From positions 12,605,501-12,669,500 of the forward strand of contig NC_046680.1 of assembly GCF_009870125.1 (NCBI RefSeq): a stretch of DNA of 64,000 bases, written 5' to 3'. Every line of letters starts with the position of its first letter. Position 1 is the first letter of the stretch. The position numbers were made by a program, and so were the translations under genes. The notes below the pieces were generated by a model. It saw only the letters and a list, made by a program, of their open reading frames with translations. It made no database searches and was not told the DNA's origin. Positions 1 to 12,600 of this stretch are shown piece after piece. Source of the DNA: Drosophila pseudoobscura. Taxonomy: Eukaryota; Arthropoda; Insecta; Diptera; Drosophilidae.

Positions 1-259
1 CTTGCCCCACGACGTGCCCCCAGTCACTCAATCGCTCTCTGTCATTGTCAATCGTAAAAAAAAACATCCAAGAGAGCAGCAACAACAAAAGAGAATAGAT
101 AAACGATAAAGCCTGCAAATAATAAGCACAAAACAAAGATTTCGATATCGAGCAAATAAGGAGAAGAGGATGAGAAGACTCTTCAACAGCGTCATTGTCG
201 GGTCGGGGCTGGGGTGGTGGGGGGATGCAGTGCAGAGCGTTAACTGTTAGCCAAGTTAG
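1..259 (+). other. Possible distal 5' non-coding exon
   Basis: The segment is rich in CAA/AAC and purine tracts, as fly 5' UTRs often are, and ends at CCAA followed by GTGAGT, a near-consensus 5' splice site at 260. It could be a distal first exon of charlatan, whose first coding exon lies about 19 kb downstream on the same strand. No acceptor pairing can be proved from sequence alone, and the upstream limit lies outside the window. Confidence 0.25.
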
Positions 260-3200
260 TCCAAGTGAGTGAAAAATGTAACAACAAGCGTCCTTTGTGC
301 CTGTGTATCTGTGTGCGCCCGTATCTGTGTATCTGTGTATCTGTGCATCTGTGTGGGGATCTTATATTCATATTTATTGAATTTACGCTTGACAGCCTCA
401 AGAAGCTGGAAAAAGGGGGCCTGGGGGAGCTGTGCGGTTCGGTCCGACACGGTGGCCAAGAGCCAGGGGGTGTCTTTACTTAAGGGCAGCTCCCGGCCCC
501 ACATGTACATGTGTGTATGTGTGTGCCTTAGTGGATATTTATGTAGCTTACAGTGCTCCTCGGCTTTGCCTTCAGCTTGCTTTTTTTTCATAAATATTAA
601 AACAGCTCAAAGAGCAACAGCAGCAGCAAGATCAGCATGAAATTTAGCAACAAAACTTAGAAAAACACAAAAAAACAACAACAGTTACAGCAACAACCGC
701 CCTCTAAAGTCAAAAGTCGCATGCTATGTACTTCTCCCCTCCCCTTCTTGTCTTTCATTCTTTGGCGCGACTTTGAGCAACGGCATGCAAGTCTGTGCCA
801 GCCTGTTTTAGAGAAGTGCGGAGCGGGCAGAGGGTGAACGCTGCATTGGCATCTGTCTGAATGGGAATGCATTTCCCAGACACTCATCAAACCTGTCGCA
901 ACACAATTGTGCCGCTCGAACATGTGCCAGGCTGTATATGGTTGGTGTATCAGCTAAGGCAACTCCTAAAACGGGCGTAGAAGAGCCCAGTATAAGTATG
1001 AGTTCTATATAAGTAACAGTATGCGTGTTGTATGCGCCTGATATAAGATAGCATATAACAGTTTCGACGCTGCTCATACATATAAGTTGCAGCTGAGTTC
1101 GAGTTGCAAGGCAAACGAACTGATGAGAAGAGAGACAACAAAACGTAAAGGAGGGAAATGCAACAAGAGGTTACCCCCTAATTTCACTGAACTGATATTA
1201 AATTGTTTAATTTTTAAAATATATTGTTCGACTAGCCATACAACCGGATCTTTATACCATCGGAAACTTGTGTCACTCAATTAGTCATTAAATTTTAGTT
1301 ATAAAATACTAACGATTTTTGTATATTTGCCAATAAATTTATACTACCTTATATCACAATTTCGCAATATTTATTTCCACTTTTTTGGTATCCGAACATC
1401 TTATCTTAGACCCTTCCGGTCGCCTTTTCGTGGCATTTACTATCCGATCCTCTGCTAATGACCTGGCTACCATCTCCTCTTCAGAAAAGGACCACAAAGG
1501 AGCTGGATTCTAGGAGTGGCGGTATATTTAGCAGAAGTTCTCCCTACGATTAACTGTGTCTGCTCCGTTTGTTTCCACAAATGAATCAGTCAATGTTCCA
1601 TTCCACTTTGCATTCAACAACCACCAAAAAGAAAACACTAGCACACTCGTACAAATGAAAATCTGAATAATTCGAAAAGCAAACGAAATATTTTCAGAAG
1701 CATGTGGGTGCAGCAGAGTCAATGGGGCATGGGATGTGGCGCGGCGCGGCGCGACGCGGCTATAGTAGGTCCAATAACTCCACTCTTTCGCTCTCTCTCC
1801 CTCGCCGGACACAGAGTTAAATACACTGGACGATAGTTTTAGTTGCACTTGAAACTTTCAACCTGCAGCTCGAAGCCCCCCCTCCCCGTCCAGCACGGGG
1901 TAAATGAGAAATGCACTTCCGATGATTCCGGGATTGAGGGAGAAAGAGAGAGCGCGGGAGAGTCATGACCACCCGCAACTTTTTTGTGAACCCGCAGAGC
2001 GGTAATGAAAATATTTCCCCGTCTGTGGGCAAGCATTTGTGTGTGTGTGTGTGGGTGTGTGTGAGTGAGAGAGTGTATTTGTGTGCCCTGGCACCTCACC
2101 CCACCCCGCTGTATTCCTTGTTCATTGAATCGTGCAACGTTCAACCCGTCAACTCGTTCATCTAAATTTCATTGGCCGCAGGCTGCAGAAACTGTAACTG
2201 ACATCCACCCAAGACCCGAAATTGTACGCAAACTGTCTGCTCCACTCCCCCCACCAACACCCCCGTTCATGCCCCTGCCACCTGCCACAATTTTCAGCTA
2301 ATTGAAATGTCTGTCTGTCTGTCTGTCTGTTTGTCAACGAGGATGCGCCGCATTGAGCACTGAAATCTCCGCAAACTAAATGCAGCTCAATCAGTGAAAG
2401 TTTTCAATCAACTTTGGCTGCCATTAGACAAAGTTCTTCTTGCCCCAAACCCAATCCGCCATCATCCGCCACTATGCCTCTCTGCCTCTCTTTTGGTCCA
2501 ATAATTGTACAAAAATAGCTGCAGAAGAAGGGAAAGAAAAAGATGCCAAAGCAGACGCAGAAGCAGAAGCAAAAAATGGTGAACAATTAAACATGAATTA
2601 TGTATTAATAATTTCTTCCACTGCAAATGGGGTTGGGAAAACACTCGATGAGGCGGCGGGAGGTGGGCGGTGCAGGGTGGGGGCGGGGTCCGGGTCCTGC
2701 CACTGATTCAGTTGCTTCGTTGCTGCAACAACAACAGCAGCAGCAGCGGCACAAAAGTTTTCTCAAACAAAACAAAACATTGGAAACGCTTCCCACGCGC
2801 ACCCCAGACAATAGTGGGAGAATTTTTCTGTTTCGTTTCGTATTTTTATGTTTTCCAGGCATTGGTAATACTTGTACTACCGGCACAACAGACAAAAAAA
2901 AAACTCCAACAACAGCCAAATACTGGCTAAAGAGGGCAAAAATCTTTTGGCCACATGCAAGAAACATAAAAGCAGAGGAAGCAGAAGCTCCAGAAAAGAA
3001 TAGCGACAGTGGAAAGATATGGATCAAAACCAGAAACAATGATGGTTCCAATGAGGCGACTTTAGCTGTGGTGCACCATGGTGGTTTGGTTAAGATACCA
3101 GGGGTTGTGCAGATCTACATATACAGGCAGTTTCATTATGACTCTTCCGAATAAAATATATTTTTAGGAAGATGAATCTATGTCCTCGCAAACACTGTGC

Positions 3201-5910
3201 ATTCTGACAGCTCAAAGGCATTACGATACTGACTTTTCTAAGCTCTATGCACATGTATGTGTCTACGATTGATAGCTATTGCCAAAACAAAATACATACA
3301 TATGTGAAACTATTTAATTTGTTGAACTGAATTGCAAATTAATGTGCTTATTCAGGAATATAGCTGCACATTGTATACATAATTTATTAAATTGGTATCA
3401 ATTAGGCATTCCGCAAGCAGTTAAGTCTTTACTAAACTAATGAACTTCAAAATACTATAGATCCTATTAAAAATGTATGGCAACCGAATTGGCATTCCAT
3501 ATGTAATGTACATTGTATAGACATAGACATCCAATAGTTAATTCAAAAGAATTTTCGCTTCATTTTGCTTTTGCATATATATACGAATACGTATGGTTTG
3601 CCAAAGTATTATTTATGAATTTCCATTTATTTAAATCGGGTTTTTTCTGCTGATGGAACCATTTGTTCCATTGGATCTCGGAGTGGCCCCATTGTGCTGC
3701 GTTTTGTTAAACAAAAGGCAACCAATTCTCACACACATACAGACAATGCGTGGGAGAAACACTGCAGCATGCATACACAGACACACACACACACACACCC
3801 AGCCATATGAATATTTGCACTCGTGTGCGGAATTGCGTGCATGTGTGCCGCCATTTTCATAAGCAGCCAAAGCCAACATTTACGAGTAGTATCTGGGGTT
3901 ATTTTTGCTCGTTTCTATTGCTCTTTTTCCACATATGTACGGGTATTCGTATATATTCATTTAAGTATATTTGTGTTGTTGTCTGGTGCGGCGTCTAAAT
4001 AAGTTTTTCCGTTTCTTGTTTGCATATTTAAACAGAAGCAAGAGCAGCTCTACTAGTGAGTCCGTCTCTATCCCGCACTCGAACGGTGTCTGTCTCTGTC
4101 TGCCTGATATGTATCTGTATCTCCATCGCAGTCCTTTCATATTTATTCGTTTTCATTGCATTTTCATTGTAGCTTTCCCTTTGGCTTTGGGCTCTGCACT
4201 CCAGGGTCTTATCATTCCCATTTTAATTAAATGCATAAAGCAAGCAGTCCGCTTGCCATCAAATGTTGTATTAAAAATCACTTCTCTTCCAAACAAACCC
4301 ACAAAGCTGTGGCAATATTATTTTATACTGGCCCCAGCAAGGGGTACTTCGGTTTACAGCACATGTTTGCTATGTGTAAAGATTGCTCTAACTGCCACAG
4401 ACCCTTATTTTTTCGTATCGCTATATCATATTGCTGAAATCGTTCAAAAGAAAATTCTCTGTGAGAAAATCTTACACTAAGCGTGCAAGAGTATTCCAAG
4501 ACTCAGCCTCCAAATCTCGGCTTTTTATTTGGATTTTTACAATCTTTTTGTTTTCCCAAACTGGAGACAAATTACCGAAGGGCTGCAGGTGGGAGGGGAA
4601 TGGTGCGGTGCAGCCTCCCATTATGAATTGTTTTTAATTGCATTGAATTTTCTGTTGGTGAAAATGCGGCAACGTCCCTCAAACACACACCAGAATCGAG
4701 GGCAGCAGAAAAACCACACAAAAACAGACCAAAGAAATTAAATTGTTAAGTAGGAAAAGTGGTGAAAAAAATGTGTTTGCCTTTGTTGTTTGCTGGTGAC
4801 GTTGATTAAAAACTTTTCGAGACAGTTGACGTTGCACGAAATTCTGCAAAAAGGGACGAAAAACTGCCGTGGTCGCACTCTAGAAGCTGTAGAGACGACT
4901 CTAAAATTAGGTTAGGCAAGTAGTTAGGGGGCAGGGGTGGGGTGTTTATGTCTGACTTTGTGGGGACACATGTGCGATTTGATTAAAAACTTGCTTGCCA
5001 CCAAAAGACTGTTGCAAAACTGAGGGGGAAACGAGTAGAACTACTGACCAAATGGAAAGGAACGTCGTCATGGCCAAACGGAAATCATGTGTCAGGCAAT
5101 CGATTTCACAGGTAACCACCTTAGGGGGGACAGGTTTCTTTTGATACAAATTAATTGAAAAGGCTAAAAGGTAGGACCAAATGACGCAGAAATGTACATT
5201 GCACCAAAGTTCGGGCTGCGGTCCCACACCCTTCGCCATGTATCGGTGATCGAGGGATGTCTACCATCCATCCTATCATGCTGGACACACCGCAGAAGCA
5301 TCGTTGGACATGAGGAAGGTGCTGCCGCCGAACAGGATCTGGCCACCTTCGCGGTATGCACGTTCAATCGAAGTGTCTGCGCGCCCATCGGATCACATAT
5401 GTGTTTTTTTCTGCAACTCCGCTGGAGCGATTACTGGGGTTTCTTTTTGGCCAGTAGATGGGCGGCAATCGACTCGGGAGTTCCTCAATTATTTTGTATT
5501 CGGAAATTCGCGCGCGCTACTTTTGAAATTTGAGTGTATTTTCATATTCGAAATTTTAAATCTCATAGCAGGCAGCCTCTGGGAGTCTGCAGTTGGTTTG
5601 TGTCTTTGCTATGTGTCCATGTAAAAGGTTACACCATTAATGTAGCAATCAATGTAAAATTAGTTGAAAACAAGGATATCCCTATAAATACAGCCATGTA
5701 TAGAGAACATATTTTTTTATTTTAATTATAAAACCCCTTAATATCTAGTTTTGCCTACCTTTTTATCTACAATCGATGCTTTTACTCTTCGTTTCCCCTT
5801 CCACATTCGACTGCTGTTTTTACATTTCCTCTTCTAAAATTCGACACGAGTCAAACGTCCTGTGATGCCGCTAGGACCTCACTTGTAGAGCCCGAATACC
5901 GTTAAACTTT
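260..5910. other. Upstream/intronic region of charlatan, no gene seen
   Basis: No coding exon is supported here. Open frames are short, overlap on both strands and run through simple sequence. The stretch holds TG/GTGTGT runs (around 300-360 and 2039-2066), a TCTG run (2310-2332), a CAG/CAA cluster (2727-2750), a CA microsatellite (3780-3798) and a YY1/Pho-like GCCGCCATTTT at 3847-3857. 3,130-3,640 is AT-rich with nothing recognisable. 5,185-5,400 has a more GC-balanced, coding-like texture in several frames but no intact ORF. Confidence 0.6.
3780..3798. repeat. CA dinucleotide microsatellite
   Basis: About nine and a half uninterrupted AC units lie in the region upstream of charlatan. Confidence 0.9.
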
Positions 5911-5919
5911 TTGTAAATA

Positions 5920-6402
5920 AACATGGCCGCCAGGGTATGAGACAAAAAGAGAACAAGAGCAAGAGAAAGAGAGAGCCAGGCAGAGAGTGAGAGAGAACTC
6001 ACTTGTTATGCGTGGGAGCGTTGGTTGTGGAATGCGCGCGCTTTTTTACATCACCAGCAACAACAACAACAGCCACGACGAAGTGGGTGGCAGAAGGAGG
6101 CCAAAAGGCGGCTGGCTAGAAGCAAAAACATCGGCAACGGCGGCAAGCAGACAGGAAGCTTTTCCCAACAATTGCACAACATCGTGAGAGAGCGCAATTA
6201 TTATTACGCGACTGGCAATCGGTGAGGCAACAACAGCGCGTGCCACGCAGCGCAATAACAAAAAACAAATCTATTTTTGAGGGGGAAGAGGGATCCAACT
6301 AAGCCCCAACCCCCAGTTAAAACCGTCCCACCCCCCGTCGCCGTCGGGAGCGTGCAGGGCTGGCGACTGTCGGAGCGCTCCTCCGCGACCATTCATTCAG
6401 TT
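5920..6402 (+). promoter_or_regulatory. Candidate charlatan proximal promoter (Pho site, GAGA cluster, Inr)
   Basis: The region contains a GGCCAT core on the minus strand (ATGGCC at 5922-5927), a dense GAGA/AGAG tract at 5941-5998 suited to Trl/GAF binding, another GAGAGAG at 6185-6191 and an initiator-like TTCAGTT centred on the A at 6399. A likely 5' exon follows and ends at a consensus splice donor at 6691. Pho plus GAGA sites beside a developmental promoter is a Polycomb-response-element-like arrangement. That reading is inference; the motifs are seen directly. Confidence 0.45.
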
Positions 6403-6690
6403 ACACAGAACAGCGCACTTTTCTCATTCGGTGTGTGAGTGTTGATGAGGTTAGTTGTGAAAGAGCCTCCGTGCGACTCCAAGAGATACCCCCAAAAAGT
6501 GCATCGTTAAGGGGAAACGTTCAATCGAAATTCGCCCAACGGAAACGGAACGGAAGTGAAGAAAGAAAGCGGCTGACAAAATATTAGCGGTTGTTTGTCT
6601 GCGGAAAGAGGACGAGGAGGACTGGAGAAGAAGGATTGAGTTGTGTTGCATACTTTGGGGCGGACGGCTGAAATCGCTGCGAAGATGTTG
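6399..6690 (+). other. chn: Probable 5' exon of charlatan (mostly UTR)
   Basis: The exon runs from an initiator-like TCAGTT to ATGTTG followed by GTAAGT, a consensus donor at 6691. It carries a 21-codon uORF (6445-6510) and a second ATG at 6685 only two codons from the splice site. Joined to the acceptor at 19,477 (CTTGCAG), that second ATG opens a 49-codon frame that runs into the charlatan start. The 12.8-kb intron and the exact transcription start are inferred. Confidence 0.5.
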
Positions 6691-9600
6691 GTAAGTATTT
6701 CTAAAGTTGGCCATGTTGGCCTTAGCCATGGAAAAGTCACTGTTGACAGACAGATGGATGGGTTGGCCAATTGATTTGTACGGTCAATTAAATACATTTT
6801 CCCAACAGCATGATTTATTGATTTTTCCGCATTGCGTTGCCTTTGTGTGTGATTGTGTGTGTGTGTGTGCAAGTGTGTGCGTATATTTTTCGGTATGCAC
6901 TTTTTCCCAGAGAAACACCCCGCCAGAACAACAACTACAACCAACAACCCCCAAACTAAAAAGCGCCAACTTCTATTTTTCCATCATCAATACTTCCCCC
7001 TGCCACCATTAAAAGCAGAGAGAGGGAAAATATCGCAATGGTATTGGTGTGGAGCAGGCGCTCTCTATGCAACGGCCAACAACCCCCAAACAATGCATCC
7101 CCAACATACCCACACTCTCTCGCACGTACACTCACTCTCTGGCTGGCTCTCCCAACAATGGCTCTCCAGTGTTTTGGCATTTGAAAACTAAAAACCAGTT
7201 GTCAGCCCCTACTACCAGACACCCACATTCCGCCACCTTTTTGGGGGTGGGTGGTTGTTTTTCCAACAGAGCCACATCATAAATTTCGTGTCTATAACAA
7301 TTTTTGTTATTTCGCCCCTGGGCCAGCCACCAGCCCAACCCCACCCCATACGCTCTACTCTACGGCAAGTGCAAAGGAATTGTGTTGCAGTTTTCACAAA
7401 AGTTAAATTTCCGCTCTCGCTCTCTCTCTCTCTCTCTATTGGTACAAGTGCATAAGCTTGCGCTCTCTTCGGCTTGCTTTTGGCTCTCTTCTGCTGCCGC
7501 TGCCGCTGCTGCTGCGTTTCTAGCGTTGATTCTGCCGGTGCTCACTGCACTTTCATTTCGATTTTTGGGGGCGTTGGGCGGTTTTTGCATATGGTTTTTT
7601 GGGTTTTGGTTTTTATGCAACATATGCGGCATGTTTGAGTGCCTGTCCATGTGTGAGCGTGTCTGTTTGTATCGTATATAAATGCAAACATACTCGTACA
7701 CATTATATAATTTGTATTTGATTATTTTTGCCTTTGATGAATTCGCATTGTGGAACGGCACCTACAAATTTGTGGCTCCTATGTTGCTAGGCAATACACT
7801 TGTCCAACAAATTGTGGGCGGTCGTCTGGTATAGACTGCAAAGCATTGCAGGGGGGAGTTGAGAGATAGACATAGCTACATATGTACATATAGATACATA
7901 CATACATATATTCTACACATTTCTATATTCTATATTATATAAAATGCAATTTGTATGCACTTGAATTGCATGTCTAGGGGATTATGCTTATATAAATAAA
8001 TCCACATAGATGGGTGTCTCCCTAGCTTAAATGGAATTTAGTTGTGCATTTAAAGCCCCTCCTCACGCAGCCTGAGAGCTTAATTACTTTTTGCTTGATT
8101 TCTGGATAGCGAAAATTGATTTTTTCATCACAATCAGAGAGTTGAATGAATATAATATGTAGACACAGACATTGCAATGGTTGGAAAAGTTCCAGATCGA
8201 TGATGAGTTTTTTATAGTTCCAGAATCTGTTTGAAAGCGTTTAGGCAACAGCATTTCGTAATTGTCTATTAAACGACCGATATACTACTTTAAAATGGAC
8301 AAACTTTCCTGATTTACTTCACTACTGACTTTACAATCGGATTCTATTTCACAAAACTCAAAAACGAATGCTGAGTTTCTCTTGTAGGAGTTCTGCAATC
8401 ATATTCAAACTAATCGAACAAGTCTTACGACCATTAGATCTCAGACAACATGGAGGTCAACCATTTCCTGTCGATTCAATTTCATTCACACTCCTCCATC
8501 ACCCATGGGGCCACAGAGCCAGTGACTCACACTCGCCAGACCGCAGGCAAGCGAAGACTGTACCCAACCCAACACATACACACAAACACAGACAGAGGCC
8601 CCGGCCCACCCACTCACACGAACCGCGTTGGAGTTTGAAGAGAATTGCGCATGCGTGGCCGTCCGACGCCCACCCGAGTAGGGGTGCCGCCATATTGGAT
8701 GTGAACGATCGCTCAACCACCCCAGGAGGGCTCGAGTGCGACCCCAGTCCAGTCCCGTCGCTGTCGTTTTTTTTTGTTGTAGTTTTCGAGTCTTCTGTTA
8801 AATGAGACGTGACAAAGTGCAACCCATTTCGGGGCTGAGGGAATGCAGATTTCTTCCCCTTAAGTGGCGCCCATGAGAAGCCCTACGCTCAGACAGAGGG
8901 AACTTTCTCCCCGCCAAAAAGAAGGGCTTCGCGGGCAACAGGTTTTCGTCCAGAGGAAGCCATGTGTTACTGTTACCGCCGTTTTGTAATTGGCCCTGGC
9001 TCATTACGGCCCTTTGGTTATATCACAACTTCCACCGGCCCAAGGATGGACCCAAGTAGAGGCTAACGGGTCCACATCCACCCAGCAAGATGTTACCATC
9101 AAGGTTTCCTTCACTTCGTATCGCCCAGAACCTCACCTCCTGGGGGATTTGGACTAGTGTGTATGCCCCTCTGCCTGTCTGTGTGCGTCGTGCATCGTGC
9201 GGTGGTGGCCCACATGTTGGACGGCGGCGACGGCTGTTGTCAAAACCGGTTCCAGTTTCCAGGCTGCTCCTTCAGCCCATCACCGTCGTCATCCACTTCC
9301 ACTTGAGTGGCAATGAAGGTGCTCCCGCTGCTCCATTTCGATGGTTAACCTGTTGCCTTCTAGAAGAGCATGTGGGATTCCTTAGTCAATTTGGTCATTG
9401 AAATCTTACTATCCAAAATCCTTAAAGGTTTCAAACAGTTAGTTCGGTTTGGTGTGTCCTTTAATGATCGGCAAATACTGTTATCCGAAATTCTTGCATT
9501 TTTGTGGAAGCAGAGCATTTAGAAGTCTCCTTTGATTCCAAACAACTTCTTTATACATTTTTGCTACAGTCTTTGGAGTTTTTTTTCGTTTCCTGGGGGG

Positions 9601-12600
9601 GAATACTCACGACGCCAGTTGCATGATCAAAACGATCGGTCAGCACCACTACAAACACCATGATCATCAAGGGATCCAAGATGATGCACTAGCGTCCCCG
9701 ATTGCGTTTAACTTTCGGTTTCAATGAACTGTTGTTGTCGTCGTTGCACTGGTTGGTGGCTAGGTGTTTCCCACTCATGAGTCATGGATTTTGCATAGTA
9801 ATCGAATCAGAGACTAGTTTTTTATAGCACAACGGGAGTACGCAATGGTAAAGGTTGAATGGCAAGACTTGAACCCTAAATCAAATTCGGGTGGGACATC
9901 AGACATCAGCCCACGCCACTGAACAGCGGCCAGTGCCACCCAATGCATGCATATGTACATATGTATGTATGTAGTATATGCCTATGTTATGTGTCTACCT
10001 GGACCATGTATCATGGACCCTCCTTCTGGCCATATACCAAACCCAAAAAAAAGCCCCGGCCCCGCTAATGAACGCAACAGTCACAGTCGCCTCCGCCACC
10101 GCCGCAGCAACAACAGCAACCCACATGCACGAAGATCATTACCAACCCGGCCAAAGCACAATAAAAAGGTAGAAAAACCAAAAAACCAAACGCCCATGCC
10201 GAAAACATAGATACTCTAATATTTGACTAATTTGACGGAGCCATAACGAAAGAGTTTGCCATTAACGAGCGTTTCAAAAATCAAGTAAAAATCACAATAC
10301 CCTCGGCAAGGGTATACAAATCAAGTTGCTGACCTGCTTCTGCGCGACCCCCGAAGTCGACCAAAAATTCTACCATCAAACCACCCTACGCTGTGCCTGT
10401 CTCCCACTCCCACTCTCGCTCTCTGCCGACGCCAACGACGACGAGAGGAAGAGAAGGAGAGAAGGAACAACAAAAATAAACGTGAATGAGCGGGTGCGAC
10501 GGAATGCTTGCTTGTTGCAATTTCTCTTTTATGCGATCATTCGCTTGTAAGGTGGCCGTGTGCACAGTGGGCTCGATAATACGATTTTCCAATGAACTCA
10601 TGATAAGTCAAGTCGATCTAACAATTTCTTTTTGCATGTCTGTTTCTATACATATTAGTGTCTCTCTCTCTTGCACAGTGTAATATATAAGAGGCAAATA
10701 ATTCTGCGCAACAGCCCAAATCGGACCACATGAAATGACCATACTCAGATCCCTTTTAAGTTAAATACATACTTTGTTATATATATATATATGTCTCTAT
10801 ATCCGCTATTATTATAATCTCCGTTCTCGGATCGCTTGGTTCTCTAATGCCACTAGTCCCACTGTGCGCGGCTTTGTGCGTCGGCATCCACACTGTCCGT
10901 CGCTTGTCTCGCTCCCTCTTCTGCGCTCTGAGTATCGCCAGCACAAGCAGCGCTGTCAACGGCGCAGTCCAAATTTCATCGTCGGCTCGCGTGGTTCGTT
11001 TCGCTCGTTCTCGCTCGTGAATTTACTTGCTTCGTGCGGGATTTTTGTGTTACTACATTTTGGCACTATTCTTATTATAAAAACTACACAATTAATTGTG
11101 CGTGGTTGCATTTGAATTGCACTTTATGCTGATTGTCGCGCAGTGAAGAAATTGAGCAAAGTGATAGACGCTCGCATAGAAACATAAAGCAGTGTAAAAA
11201 GCCGGCTAGGAAGCTGATCACAGCAATGGCCTAAGGGCCGTATACGCAGAATCCAAGCATCAACAGTAAAAGGTATGCAAAGCATTATATATTTGCCAGG
11301 TGCGTCCGCGACTTATATTAAGTGATACTAAGAATGGATAAATGAGAAGTTAGGGAGTTTTACAGCCACAAAAACCAATGCCAGGGGGAGAATTTCTCTG
11401 AATGTGACACATGTGTTTCCCAAGTTGAACCCACACAACAAACTCTCTCATAGACCACGATCTTCGGCCCATCCGAGAAATCATTCCGAAGGCCATGTGC
11501 AGAGCCCATCGGAGACAAGCCCAGCCAACCCACAGGTAGCTCTAATCGCAGCGCACAGAACCGGTTACCCAATTTCCAATTATACTCGAATCCCCAAAAA
11601 AAAAACAGCCACTCCAACGCCCAAAAACTCTGTTGGGCACCCCTTTTCTGAGCTGGGTCGGGTCGGGTCTGTGATCAGGGCCCCAGAGACAAAAGATGCC
11701 AGCACACTAACACAAACACACACACACACACACACAAGCACGTATGCCCTCCCTCGCTTGGCGCAAATGCGACGCCGCAAGGGGCTCGAAAATAACCGAA
11801 CAAAAATGATGATGAAACCCACCACCACCATCAATCCTTGGGCAGCAGCTTGCGTGTGGTGGCCGCCTCTCCCTACCTCCCTCATTATCCTACTTTCTTC
11901 TCCGTCTGCTGCTTATCATCTTCGCCATACACACAGACAGCCAAACTCACGCACGGACACGGATATGGGAGTGGGTGATGTGAAAAATCTTGCCTGCCTT
12001 GGATCAACTCTGTCTCAGGGCCCAGGCCCAGGCCCAGCGCCCAGCGCACAGCGCACAGAGTTGCTCAAGCAAAGCCGCCTACTCAAATGGTCTCTCCCAT
12101 TCCGCTGTGTCACATGTTCCTCTTCCTTTCCCTTTTGGTACCTCCCTGTCTGTCTCTTTCTTTCTATTACCCTGTTGCGCTCTTTAATTGCCGCTTCGTT
12201 GGAAGTGGGTGAGAGAGACGGGGAGAGGCGGCGACTGACCGTCGCGACGCCCGCTGTTTCAAATGTTGATTTCTTGTAGGTTCTTATTTTGGCGTCACTC
12301 TCTCCTCTTTGCTTTATTCCTCCCTCTTTCTTGCACACACACCACAAACAAACACAAGCACCCATACACACCCTCCTGTTGGTTTATCACAATTCTGCGG
12401 CTCTGCCTGCGCACTCTCTTGCATTCGGATGAATTTTGTACACCCACCCATCATCGATGGCAACTTTTGCATTCAGCCTACTCCGCCTCTGCCTCCTCCT
12501 CCTCCTTCTTCTTTTCCCTCTGCTCCTACTTCTCTTTTTTGCTTGCGTTGTCTCTGCTGGCCTCGCCGTCGCCGCCCCCACAGACAGACGCCCTCTATTA

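Noticed and set aside
11404..12279. 291-codon plus frame in the charlatan intron
   Set aside because: Built from CA repeats and C-rich sequence; no domain, and the frame begins inside non-descript DNA.
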